Origin: Candidatus Omnitrophota bacterium
GTDB taxonomy: Bacteria; Omnitrophota; Gorgyraeia; 2-01-FULL-45-10
Reading direction: 5' to 3'
Assembly (NCBI GenBank): GCA_030691985.1
Contig: JAUYDB010000041.1
Location: 1-10,193, forward strand
DNA length: 10,193 nucleotides
Shown: positions 1 through 5,775 of the stretch, one piece after another
Layout: every line of letters begins with the position of its first letter
How positions within the stretch are numbered: position 1 is the first letter of the stretch
Translations under genes and position numbers: made by a program
Notes under the pieces: generated by a model
Database searches by the model: none
What the model was told of the DNA's origin: nothing
Seen by the model: only the letters and a program-made list of their open reading frames with translations

Positions 1-117
1 TATCCATAGCTGTAGTAAAACTTAAAATAACAGAACCAAAAGGAGGCATTCCTTGAAAACAAAATTAGGCGAACACCCCCTGGCCGCATGGCCGAGAGTG
101 GCGCGAGCTGAAAAATT
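1..117. other. Intergenic sequence downstream of cinA, no gene supported
   Basis: This is the stretch beyond the cinA stop codon up to the window edge. It contains an AAGGAGG motif (40-46) six bases before a TTG at 53. The frame opened there runs antisense into the end of cinA and its product resembles nothing I know. A short GGCC-GCAT-GGCC inverted repeat lies at 82-93, but there is no T-tract on either side to make it a convincing terminator. An ATG on the minus strand at 7-5 could begin another gene, but too little of it is visible to judge. Confidence 0.4.
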
Positions 118-1455
118 TCAACCTTTTACGTTTCTCCGGATCATATCCAGCGCGGCCTGTGACGCCTGGAATTTGATCTCTTCGCGCGAGCCTTTGAATC
201 GGAACTCTTTTACTATTTGCTTCTTGTCGATCGCAAGCGCCGCATAGACCAGGCCCACAGGTTTTGATCTTGTGCCGCCGGTTGGGCCGGCTATTCCTGT
301 AATGCCGATGCCGATATCGGTTCCGGCAAGAAGCCTGGTCCCGCAGGCCATCTCAGAAGCTACTTGTCTCGATACTGCGCCGTATTTTTGCAGCACTTTC
401 GGACTTACACCGAGTATATTTACCTTGACCTCGTTGGAATAAGCCGCAATGCCTATCGTAAAATATTTTGAGCTGCCGCTTACATTGGTAAGCCTGTTCG
501 AAACGAGCCCACCGGTGCAGGATTCAGCTACGGCTATTGTTTTTTTGTTTTTAACAAGGATTTTCCCGACAGCGCCTTCCAGCGTCTCGTCATCTGAGCC
601 GAATATCCAATCTTTTAATCTTGCCCGGATACTATTATCAATCTTAGCGATCGCGGCCCCGGCCGTTTTATCAGATTTTGCCTTCGACATAATTTTAAGC
701 TCTACCTGGCCGAGTTTCGCGTATATGCCGACTGTGACCGGAGGTTTTAGCTTTAGCAGGTCTTTTACCATCCCGTTTACATGGGATTCGGCAAGGCCTG
801 TCGTTTTTATCGCGCGGCATTTTATTACCCAGCCCCCGCCAGCCTTTTTTTTAAGATAAGGGATTATCGCTTTAGCGAACATAGGCGTAATCTCTCTCGG
901 AGGGCCGGGCAGACAAATTATTATCCTGCCATTATATTCAACTATTAAACCTGGCGCCGTTCCGATATCGTTCTTTACCCATTTGATGGTTCGACAGAGC
1001 TCACCATCAACCCTGAGCGAAGTCGAATACTTCGACAAAAGCTCAGTATTCGACCCTGAGCTATGTCGAAGGGTCGAAGGGTTGACACCTTCCGGAACAT
1101 AAGCCTGCCGCGCGGCCTCTTTCGGAAATTTTACCTTTCTTAGCTTAAAGTACTTTTTCACATCATTGAGTATCCTTTCATCAAGGACGAGTTTTCTACC
1201 TATGAGGCCGGCGAGCGTCTCGGTTGTTATATCGTCTACGGTAGGGCCAAGGCCGCCTGAGGTTATGATAATGTCGGCGCGGCCGATCGCCTGCCTGATC
1301 GCCTCGTCAAGCCTCGCGTGATTGTCGCCGACCGTTACCTGATGATAAACGTCTATTCCGATTTCAGCGAGTTTTCGCGACATGTATGAGGCGTTAGTGT
1401 TTTCGATTGTCCCGAGCAGGAGTTCCGTGCCGATGCATATTATTTCAGCTCTCAT
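118..1455 (-). CDS. cinA: CinA family protein (competence/damage-inducible protein A) with repeat insertion
   Basis: This is a 445-residue two-domain CinA protein. The N-terminal part is the COG1058/MoCF-like domain: opening MRAEIICIGTELLLG, TSGGLGPTVDD at 65-75, GTAPG at 165-169 and CLPGPPREI at 181-189. In the family this domain is linked to pyrophosphatase activity on ADP-ribose or nicotinamide dinucleotide-type substrates. The C-terminal part (about 291-440) is the CinA/PncC domain, which deamidates nicotinamide mononucleotide in NAD salvage. It has ESCTGG at 311-316, a lysine at 344 and GITGIAGPTGG at 384-394, so it looks intact. I chose the ATG at 1455 because the family start aligns there; an ATG at 1464 and a TTG at 1494 lie in frame upstream, and none has a strong ribosome binding site. 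Between PEG (121-123) and GTAPG there are 41 residues, where about 8 are usual. The extra part is coded by a palindromic repeat cluster. The gene is divergent from recA; in many bacteria cinA instead precedes recA in one operon. Confidence 0.95.
   Translation of the reverse strand: MRAEIICIGTELLLGTIENTNASYMSRKLAEIGIDVYHQVTVGDNHARLDEAIRQAIGRADIIITSGGLGPTVDDITTETLAGLIGRKLVLDERILNDVKKYFKLRKVKFPKEAARQAYVPEGVNPSTLRHSSGSNTELLSKYSTSLRVDGELCRTIKWVKNDIGTAPGLIVEYNGRIIICLPGPPREITPMFAKAIIPYLKKKAGGGWVIKCRAIKTTGLAESHVNGMVKDLLKLKPPVTVGIYAKLGQVELKIMSKAKSDKTAGAAIAKIDNSIRARLKDWIFGSDDETLEGAVGKILVKNKKTIAVAESCTGGLVSNRLTNVSGSSKYFTIGIAAYSNEVKVNILGVSPKVLQKYGAVSRQVASEMACGTRLLAGTDIGIGITGIAGPTGGTRSKPVGLVYAALAIDKKQIVKEFRFKGSREEIKFQASQAALDMIRRNVKG
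990..1081. repeat. Cluster of TTCGAC/GCTCA palindromic repeats inside cinA
   Basis: Four half-sites alternate in orientation: TTCGAC-aga-GCTCA (990-1003), TGAGC-gaa-GTCGAA (1014-1027), TTCGAC-aaaa-GCTCAG (1031-1046) and TGAGC-tat-GTCGAA (1057-1070). A fifth GTCGAA follows at 1073-1078. They can fold as two tandem hairpins (first with second, third with fourth) or as one tight central hairpin (second with third, 1013-1046). ACCCTGAGC recurs at 1010-1018 and 1053-1061. The cluster stays in frame and adds roughly 33 codons to cinA. Repeats built on a CCCTGAGCnnnGTCGAA core are, from memory, abundant intergenic elements in many environmental bacterial genomes; the in-gene position here resembles Rickettsia palindromic elements in behaviour, not in sequence. 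Confidence 0.85.
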
Positions 1456-1496
1456 AAGGTCCATTATATAAATTTTTAAAAAAAATTGCAACAATT

Positions 1497-1525
1497 TTGA
1501 CGGTTTTTACGTCTTATATTATAGG
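1497..1525 (+). promoter_or_regulatory. Candidate upstream recA promoter (P1)
   Basis: TTGACG at 1497-1502 (five of six bases of the -35 consensus) and TATAGG at 1520-1525 (four of six) are separated by 17 bases. Transcription would start near 1532, at the base of the terminator-like hairpin at 1532-1554, giving recA a leader of about 120 nt. It overlaps the cinA -10 candidate on the other strand. This is prediction from consensus only. Confidence 0.35.
1518..1523 (-). promoter_or_regulatory. Possible cinA promoter -10 box
   Basis: Read on the minus strand, this is a perfect TATAAT about 60 bases before the cinA ATG. The best -35 candidate is TTGGTT at 1545-1540 with a 16-base spacer, which matches consensus at only three positions. 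The box overlaps a plus-strand promoter candidate, so transcription in the two directions may compete. Confidence 0.35.
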
Positions 1526-1531
1526 AGGAGT

Positions 1532-1561
1532 TCGCGGCCAAACCAACGCCGCGATTTTCTT
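1532..1561 (+). terminator. Terminator-like hairpin in the recA leader region
   Basis: TCGCGGC (1532-1538) pairs perfectly with GCCGCGA (1548-1554) across a 9-base loop. TTTTCTT follows at 1555-1561, which is intrinsic-terminator architecture for plus-strand transcription. No plus-strand gene ends just before it, so it would act either on antisense transcripts leaving the cinA start or as an attenuating hairpin at the 5' end of an upstream-initiated recA transcript. Confidence 0.4.
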
Positions 1562-1588
1562 GCAAAGAGGGGGTGATATATGTATAAT
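1560..1588 (+). promoter_or_regulatory. Candidate proximal recA promoter (P2)
   Basis: TTGCAA (1560-1565, four of six to the -35 consensus) and a perfect TATAAT (1583-1588) are spaced by exactly 17 bases. Initiation would be near 1595, with a leader of about 58 nt before the recA ATG. The hairpin-plus-T-tract lies just upstream and would insulate this promoter from readthrough. Confidence 0.55.
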
Positions 1589-1603
1589 ATAGCCTTACAC
1601 AGC

Positions 1604-1615
1604 GTATAATTATAC
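1604..1615. promoter_or_regulatory. Perfect 12-bp palindrome GTATAATTATAC, possible operator
   Basis: The palindrome starts about 10 bases after the predicted start from the TATAAT promoter and lies 25 bases before the recA Shine-Dalgarno. A repressor bound here would block recA transcription, so a LexA-type site is possible. It matches neither the enterobacterial CTGT-N8-ACAG box nor the Gram-positive GAAC-N4-GTTC box, and AT-rich palindromes arise by chance, so the operator role is inference. Confidence 0.3.
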
Positions 1616-1652
1616 TAATAACGTGTTGCGGGCCAAATTTAAGGAGAAAGAC

Positions 1653-2693
1653 ATGGTTAAGACTAAGGCAAAAGAGAAGGAAGATGTGAAGAGCCAGAAG
1701 GATATTACTCAGGAACAGAAGATGAAGGCGCTGGATTTGGCGCTTGAACATATCGAAAAACAGTTCGGGAAAGGCTCTATTATGAAGCTCGGACAGGATT
1801 TCAAGCTGGATGTGCCGGCCATATCTACCGGTTCGGTAACTATCGACATAGCCCTGGGCGTGGGCGGAGTGCCGCGGGGCAGGGTCATCGAGATATTCGG
1901 GCCGGAATCTAGCGGAAAGACTACGCTTACCCTGAGCATCATAGCTAACGCGCAGAAGCTGGATGGTCAGGCCGCCTTCATTGACGCGGAACACGCGTTT
2001 GATGCCGCGTACGCGAAGAAACTTGGCGTAAATCTCGATAATCTCCTGATGTCACAGCCGGATACCGGCGAACAGGCGCTCGAAATAACGGAGACGCTGG
2101 TGAGGTCGAACGCTATAGACGTTATCGTCATCGATTCAGTCGCGGCGCTTACCCCGAGAGCTGAGATTGAAGGCGAGATGGGCGCCTCACACATGGGCCT
2201 TCAGGCGCGATTGATGAGCCAGGCACTAAGGAAGCTTTCGGGCGTGATTGCCAAATCCAAGACCTGCGTGATATTCATCAACCAGATCCGTGAAAAGATA
2301 GGTGTCATGTTCGGAAACCCTGAGACGACGCCGGGTGGAAGGGCGCTTAAGTTTTACGCGTCGGTAAGGATCGACCTGCGGCGCATCGCTTCGCTAAAGA
2401 AGGGGGAAGAGGTCGTCGGAAACCGTGTCAGGGCGTCAATTGTAAAGAATAAGGTCGCCCCACCGTTCAGAAAAGCCGAGTTTGACATAATGTACGACGA
2501 GGGCATCTCCAGGTCCGGAAGCATTCTCGACATGGCCGAATCTCTGGGAGTCATTTCGAAGAGCGGTTCGTGGCTCATTTACGGCGAAGAGAAGCTGGGG
2601 CAGGGCAAGGAGAACGCGAGAATTTATGTGAAAGAGAATCCCGGTATCCTGTCTAAGATAGAGAAAGAGGTTCTTGAGAAGGCGGGCAAATGA
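1653..2693 (+). CDS. recA: RecA recombinase
   Basis: This 346-residue protein is the DNA strand-exchange ATPase of homologous recombination, and the co-protease that triggers LexA cleavage where an SOS system exists. Visible landmarks are the Walker A motif GPESSGKT at 83-90, the catalytic glutamate in DAEHA (113), the Walker B strand VIVIDSVAAL at 157-166, and the DNA-binding loop L2 region with FINQIREKIG and GNPETTPGGRALKFY near 198-235. I start it at the ATG at 1653 because AAGGAG (1641-1646) sits six bases upstream; an in-frame GTG at 1623 lacks such a site. The N-terminus has a lysine/glutamate-rich extension of about 17 residues relative to E. coli RecA. The C-terminus is short and lysine-containing (EKEVLEKAGK), without the long acidic tail of the E. 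coli protein. No intein or frameshift is present. Confidence 0.98.
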   Translation: MVKTKAKEKEDVKSQKDITQEQKMKALDLALEHIEKQFGKGSIMKLGQDFKLDVPAISTGSVTIDIALGVGGVPRGRVIEIFGPESSGKTTLTLSIIANAQKLDGQAAFIDAEHAFDAAYAKKLGVNLDNLLMSQPDTGEQALEITETLVRSNAIDVIVIDSVAALTPRAEIEGEMGASHMGLQARLMSQALRKLSGVIAKSKTCVIFINQIREKIGVMFGNPETTPGGRALKFYASVRIDLRRIASLKKGEEVVGNRVRASIVKNKVAPPFRKAEFDIMYDEGISRSGSILDMAESLGVISKSGSWLIYGEEKLGQGKENARIYVKENPGILSKIEKEVLEKAGK

Positions 2694-2747
2694 CAGTCGA
2701 ACGCCTCGTTTAGGTATTAGCTCATAGGTCATAGCTGATAGGAAAAG

Positions 2748-2900
2748 ATAAAATTTTATGGGTGACGCACCCGAGTCTTATGTCGTATAGGGGGCTTTCG
2801 GCGTCACGTGTTCACGCTCGCCTCGTTGATTCGCGTCGGGCGCGTTGGCGCCCCCTATAAAACAAAAGGCGAGGGGGCGGCATGACCCATAAAATTTTAT
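2748..2900. repeat. MITE-like nested inverted-repeat element
   Basis: The 16-bp ends are exact inverted copies: ATAAAATTTTATGGGT at 2748-2763 and its reverse complement at 2885-2900. A second exact pair lies inside: TATAGGGGGC (2786-2795) and GCCCCCTATA (2850-2859). A small hairpin GGGTG-ACG-CACCC (2760-2772) overlaps the left end. The core is GC-rich, unlike the AT-rich termini, and codes for nothing recognisable. A TA dinucleotide at each end (2749-2750, 2898-2899) would fit insertion at a TA target, but it is part of the repeat and so proves nothing. The layout suggests a non-autonomous mobile element or a structured intergenic repeat. Confidence 0.6.
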
Positions 2901-2928
2901 TGCTGTGGCAGGATCCGTAAATAATTAT
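2900..2928 (+). promoter_or_regulatory. Weak promoter candidate for the cupin gene
   Basis: TTGCTG (2900-2905) and AATTAT (2923-2928) are 17 bases apart and match consensus at three and four positions. The -35 box begins on the last base of the inverted-repeat element, so the element's insertion may have shaped expression of the next gene. This is weak evidence. Confidence 0.25.
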
Positions 2929-2970
2929 GCCGTAGAGATTCGAAAATTGAAGGCAAACTAAGGAGGAGAA

Positions 2971-3240
2971 ATGGAGATATGTGTTGAGAAACTGAGTAAG
3001 GAGGATCTGGAGCGGCGCGGCGTGTTTTCGTGGCCGATATGGCAGAAAGAGGTCTCGCGCTTCGACTGGCACTATGACGATGTCGAAGAGTGCTACTTCT
3101 TAAACGGCAAGGTTACGGTTGAGGCCAAAAACGGTGAGCGGGTAAGTTTCGGGAAAGGCGATTTCGTCACGTTTCCGAAGGGCCTGTCATGCACATGGGA
3201 TATCTCGGAAAAGGTTAAGAAGCATTATAATTTCAGGTAA
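2971..3240 (+). CDS. Small cupin-domain protein (DUF861/Cupin_3, TM1112-like)
   Basis: This is an 89-residue single-domain cupin of the same length as Thermotoga maritima TM1112, which it closely recalls from memory (WPIWxKEVSxFDWxYD, then GKVxV, then GDFVTFPKG and CxW, ending KKHYNF). It should form a compact beta barrel in the cytoplasm. The second cupin motif GDFVTFPKG is at 63-71, but its usual histidine is absent. The first motif keeps only His34 and Glu39, so metal binding may be lost or altered. No enzymatic function is established for this subgroup. A strong AAGGAGGAG (2960-2968) precedes the ATG, so the start is secure. It converges on the helicase gene with 9 bases between stop codons and belongs to no visible operon. 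Confidence 0.88.
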   Translation: MEICVEKLSKEDLERRGVFSWPIWQKEVSRFDWHYDDVEECYFLNGKVTVEAKNGERVSFGKGDFVTFPKGLSCTWDISEKVKKHYNFR

Positions 3241-3249
3241 TGCCCGTAA

Positions 3250-5160
3250 TCATCCCTCACGCAGCTGTTTTTCCGCATCGATGATATCGCGGTTTATAAG
3301 GCCGAGCACCCTGTTTATCCTCTCCGCAAGAAGCGAAGAGATGGGCGCGCCTTTTATCTCCCGCAGGATCTGTATCGCCATCCGGAAATACCGGATAACT
3401 TCGCCTTCGTCCGTATCGGTCAACTCCAGGATCCTCTGGAAACTCATCCCATGCATCCAGCCTTCTATTGCCTTGGAAAGATAAAAATTGGTGACTTTAC
3501 TGAAAGGGTGTATGCCGGAACGCGATTCTTTATTCCGTATCCTCTTGTGAATATCCTCGCAAATGGCCTGGAGGCGCGCGTTTGATTTTGACAAGCCAAC
3601 GATACGCTGATTTCTTCTAGGCTCAAAGACGGTTGCCACAGCAATCACCCCCAGGCCGGTCTCGTCAAGATCCTCAAATACCCCTCCCTCATAAAGTTCC
3701 GCAAGAAGCAGCTCATATCCATAGACAGCCTTAGCGAACTCGCCCTTCACGGTCAGGAGGCCGTCTTTTACATGGCCCATCTCTTTCAGTAATTTTAATT
3801 TCGATTCCATTAAACTCAAAGCCGCCTTCTGCTGATGGGCCTTTGTCTGGAAATAATGCAGCGACATAGGATAGATGTTAAAAAGCCCTTCTTTGTACCT
3901 TTCGTAGAGATTAAGGATTGTCGCATAGGAAGTATTCAGCTGACTCCGGACATCTTCGGGCTTACCATAGATAATCCGCCTTACTTCTTCGGAACGCATC
4001 CTTTGGGGATTTATGCGGCTGTAGACAAATCCTTCCTTATCTATCCCGCGCCTTCCCGCGCGGCCGGCCATCTGGTAGAAGTCCCGCGTTTTGAGATTAG
4101 CGGTATAGGTGCCGTAAAATTTTCTTAGTTCGTCAAAGACCACAGAGCGGCTTGGCATGTTTATTCCGAGGGCGAATGTCTCCGTTGTAAAGATGACTTT
4201 CAACAGCCTGCTTGTAAACAATCTCTCTATGACCTCTTTTAAGGTTGGCAGCATGCCCGCATGATGAAACGCGACGCCGCGCTCGATCAACGGAAGCATG
4301 TCGATCGCGCTAGGCTCGTGCTTCAGGTCGAACCGCTCGCAAAGATCGTCATATAAAGAGACTATCGCGGCCCCCTCATCCTTACTCAAGAAGTTGAAAT
4401 TATAAAGCTCTGAGGCGAGATACTCCGCCCGCTTTCGGCCGAAAACGAAGTATATGCACGGCAGGCCGTCTTTGGACTGGATATATTTTATGAGCATATT
4501 CAGCTTGTTCGGTCTATAGTCATGCGTCTTCCTTAAATTATTTACATCATCGACAATCCTGTCATGGCATTGGAAGAAGAAATGGAGCGGCACAGGCCGC
4601 TTGTCCTCGATTACAACCTTGACCTCTTTCTTATGTATCGATTCGATCCATCCGGCAAACTGCCTTATATTAGGTATGGTAGCGGATAGGCACAGGATCT
4701 TCATGTGGTTCGGAAGAAATATCAGCGATTCTTCCCAAACCGTTCCTCTCTCCGGGTTATCGATATAGTGCACCTCGTCGAAGATTATCCATGAATATTT
4801 CTTCAGGCTTTCAGGATCGTCGAGAACCTTATTGCGGAATATCTCTGTAGTCATTATAAGGACGCTTGCGTCGGGATTGAGAGAGACGTCCCCGGTCAAT
4901 ATACCTATTCTATCCTTATATTGATGCTGAAAATCCCGGAACTTCTGGTTGGAGAGCGCTTTGATGGGCGCTGTATATATCACTGCCTCGTTTTTTTCAA
5001 GGCAACTCTCAATGACATGCTCGGCTATAGCCGTCTTGCCGGCTCCGGTAGGCGCCGCGACGATCACGGAATGGCCCTTATTTATATATTCGATTGCCTC
5101 GCTTTGAAAACGGTCATATATCACATTATGATTATAATCTATTTGAGTTGATTTATCCAA
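3250..5160 (-). CDS. Ski2/HelY-type DEAD/DEAH-box superfamily 2 helicase
   Basis: This 636-residue ATP-dependent helicase, probably acting on RNA, belongs to the Ski2-like/COG4581 group. The ATPase core shows RFQSEAI at 17-23, Walker A AAPTGAGKT at 35-43, TAPIKALSNQK at 63-73, DEVH at 128-131 and SAT at 159-161. The second RecA-like domain has FHHAGMLP near 298-305, TTETFALGINMP at 325-336 and QMAGRAGRRG at 363-372. The C-terminal third ends in a DSHCT-like helical region (W-x-x-G-x-S-F near 565-575, then EGEVIRYFR), as in Mtr4, Ski2 and mycobacterial HelY. It lacks the long Mtr4 arch insertion. The start is uncertain: the TTG at 5160 has no Shine-Dalgarno and an in-frame GTG at 5124 is also possible. 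Its start faces the DUF3786 gene with 23 bases between them. Family members unwind structured RNA for decay or processing; the substrate here is unknown. Confidence 0.92.
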   Translation of the reverse strand: MDKSTQIDYNHNVIYDRFQSEAIEYINKGHSVIVAAPTGAGKTAIAEHVIESCLEKNEAVIYTAPIKALSNQKFRDFQHQYKDRIGILTGDVSLNPDASVLIMTTEIFRNKVLDDPESLKKYSWIIFDEVHYIDNPERGTVWEESLIFLPNHMKILCLSATIPNIRQFAGWIESIHKKEVKVVIEDKRPVPLHFFFQCHDRIVDDVNNLRKTHDYRPNKLNMLIKYIQSKDGLPCIYFVFGRKRAEYLASELYNFNFLSKDEGAAIVSLYDDLCERFDLKHEPSAIDMLPLIERGVAFHHAGMLPTLKEVIERLFTSRLLKVIFTTETFALGINMPSRSVVFDELRKFYGTYTANLKTRDFYQMAGRAGRRGIDKEGFVYSRINPQRMRSEEVRRIIYGKPEDVRSQLNTSYATILNLYERYKEGLFNIYPMSLHYFQTKAHQQKAALSLMESKLKLLKEMGHVKDGLLTVKGEFAKAVYGYELLLAELYEGGVFEDLDETGLGVIAVATVFEPRRNQRIVGLSKSNARLQAICEDIHKRIRNKESRSGIHPFSKVTNFYLSKAIEGWMHGMSFQRILELTDTDEGEVIRYFRMAIQILREIKGAPISSLLAERINRVLGLINRDIIDAEKQLREG

Positions 5161-5175
5161 GAAAAAGTGTAAAAT
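5148..5175 (+). promoter_or_regulatory. Candidate promoter for the DUF3786 gene, inside the helicase 5' end
   Basis: TTGATT (5148-5153, four of six) and TAAAAT (5170-5175, five of six) are separated by 16 bases, with TG directly before the -10. Transcription would begin near 5182, only about two bases before the ATG at 5184. Together with the missing Shine-Dalgarno this suggests a leaderless mRNA. The -35 lies within the first codons of the divergent helicase. Confidence 0.45.
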
Positions 5176-5183
5176 ATTAGCTC

Positions 5184-5741
5184 ATGGGCTACGGTAAAGC
5201 GATAGAAAAGGCATGGGAAGATGTCTTGAATTTAACTAAAGACGGCAGGTTCTCGGTCAGGCTGCTTTCTGATGTCTGCGAAATAGACTTAAACAATAAA
5301 ACGGTATCTTCCGCATCCTGCAATAAGCCCGCAAAAGACTATATCTCTATTCTTTGCCTACACTATCTCGCTCAAAAACTGAAACTGGCGGTTCTGCCTG
5401 ATTTGACCGGCGAATGGATAGGATTCAACCAGCTCGATGGCGGGGAAGGGTACTATCCTGCGTTTAAGATTAGGACTATCGACCATATTGTGAAAAAATA
5501 TGGCGCTGACCCCGATGAGCTGTTAAAGGTTATTGAACGCCTGCCGGCGAAAAAGGCAAGCGTCGGCGATACAGGTGTAACAATCGCGCCATTTGATAAC
5601 GTGCTGATACTTGTAACCATGTGGAAACAAGACGATGAATTCGAGCCAAGCGCCGACATACTTTTTGATAAAAATATTTCGAAGATACTCTGCACTGAAG
5701 ACATAGTAGTCCTCACAGAGCATTTGGTTCATCAGTTATAA
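5184..5741 (+). CDS. DUF3786 domain protein
   Basis: This 185-residue protein is recognisable as DUF3786 by its C-terminal half: a GEGYYPAF segment near 92-99, then PFDNVLILVTMW, DDEFEPSADILFD and the ending LCTEDIVVLTEHL. The family is common in anaerobic bacteria and archaea, sometimes fused to iron-sulfur or corrinoid-associated domains, and has no established biochemical role. Here it stands alone: no CxxC-rich ferredoxin segment, signal peptide or membrane segment is visible, so it should be cytoplasmic. The ATG has no ribosome binding site, and the predicted promoter leaves almost no leader. The ferritin-like gene begins 34 bases after its stop on the same strand and is probably cotranscribed, which hints at a shared redox or metal context. 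Confidence 0.85.
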   Translation: MGYGKAIEKAWEDVLNLTKDGRFSVRLLSDVCEIDLNNKTVSSASCNKPAKDYISILCLHYLAQKLKLAVLPDLTGEWIGFNQLDGGEGYYPAFKIRTIDHIVKKYGADPDELLKVIERLPAKKASVGDTGVTIAPFDNVLILVTMWKQDDEFEPSADILFDKNISKILCTEDIVVLTEHLVHQL

Positions 5742-5746
5742 AGATT

Positions 5747-5764
5747 GGACTTGAAGGACTTGAA
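5747..5764 (+). repeat. Tandem 9-bp duplication before the ferritin-like gene
   Basis: GGACTTGAA occurs twice without a gap (5747-5755 and 5756-5764). A following GGAG makes the Shine-Dalgarno of the next gene. It looks like a small slippage duplication that increased the spacing between the two genes. Confidence 0.7.
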
Positions 5765-5775
5765 GGAGATCTAAA

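Larger units (their letters stand above)
2694..2970. other. Long intergenic region recA-cupin
   Basis: No gene is supported in these 277 bases. The left part (2717-2742) holds imperfect repeats of TCATAG/TGATAG. Most of the rest is the 153-bp nested inverted-repeat element described separately. The right end holds a weak promoter candidate and the cupin ribosome binding site. No hairpin with a following T-tract is seen for recA, so the element's own hairpins may be what ends or processes that transcript. Confidence 0.6.

Noticed and set aside
81..130. tRNA-like D-arm sequence GGCCGAGAGTGG
   Set aside because: It resembles a Leu/Ser tRNA D-arm, but there is no anticodon arm, T-loop (GTTCGAATC type) or pairing acceptor end; the sequence runs straight into cinA.
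53..247. Plus-strand 64-residue frame starting TTG after AAGGAGG
   Set aside because: Most of it is antisense to the conserved end of cinA, and its product has no recognisable features. The ribosome-binding-like motif alone is not enough.
1580..1609. Nine-codon frame (MYNIALHSV) after GGGGGTGA, possible recA leader peptide
   Set aside because: The spacing to the ATG is only about 3 bases, it overlaps the likely -10 box, and its codons show no regulatory bias. It would be transcribed only from the weaker upstream promoter.
2717..2742. TCATAG/TGATAG imperfect repeats after recA, as a CRISPR or regulatory repeat
   Set aside because: Only two or three degenerate short units without spacers; too little for an array or a defined binding site.
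2812..3072. Minus-strand 86-residue frame across the inverted-repeat element and cupin start
   Set aside because: It is antisense to a clear gene and made largely of repeat sequence, with low-complexity arginine-rich composition; no family resemblance.
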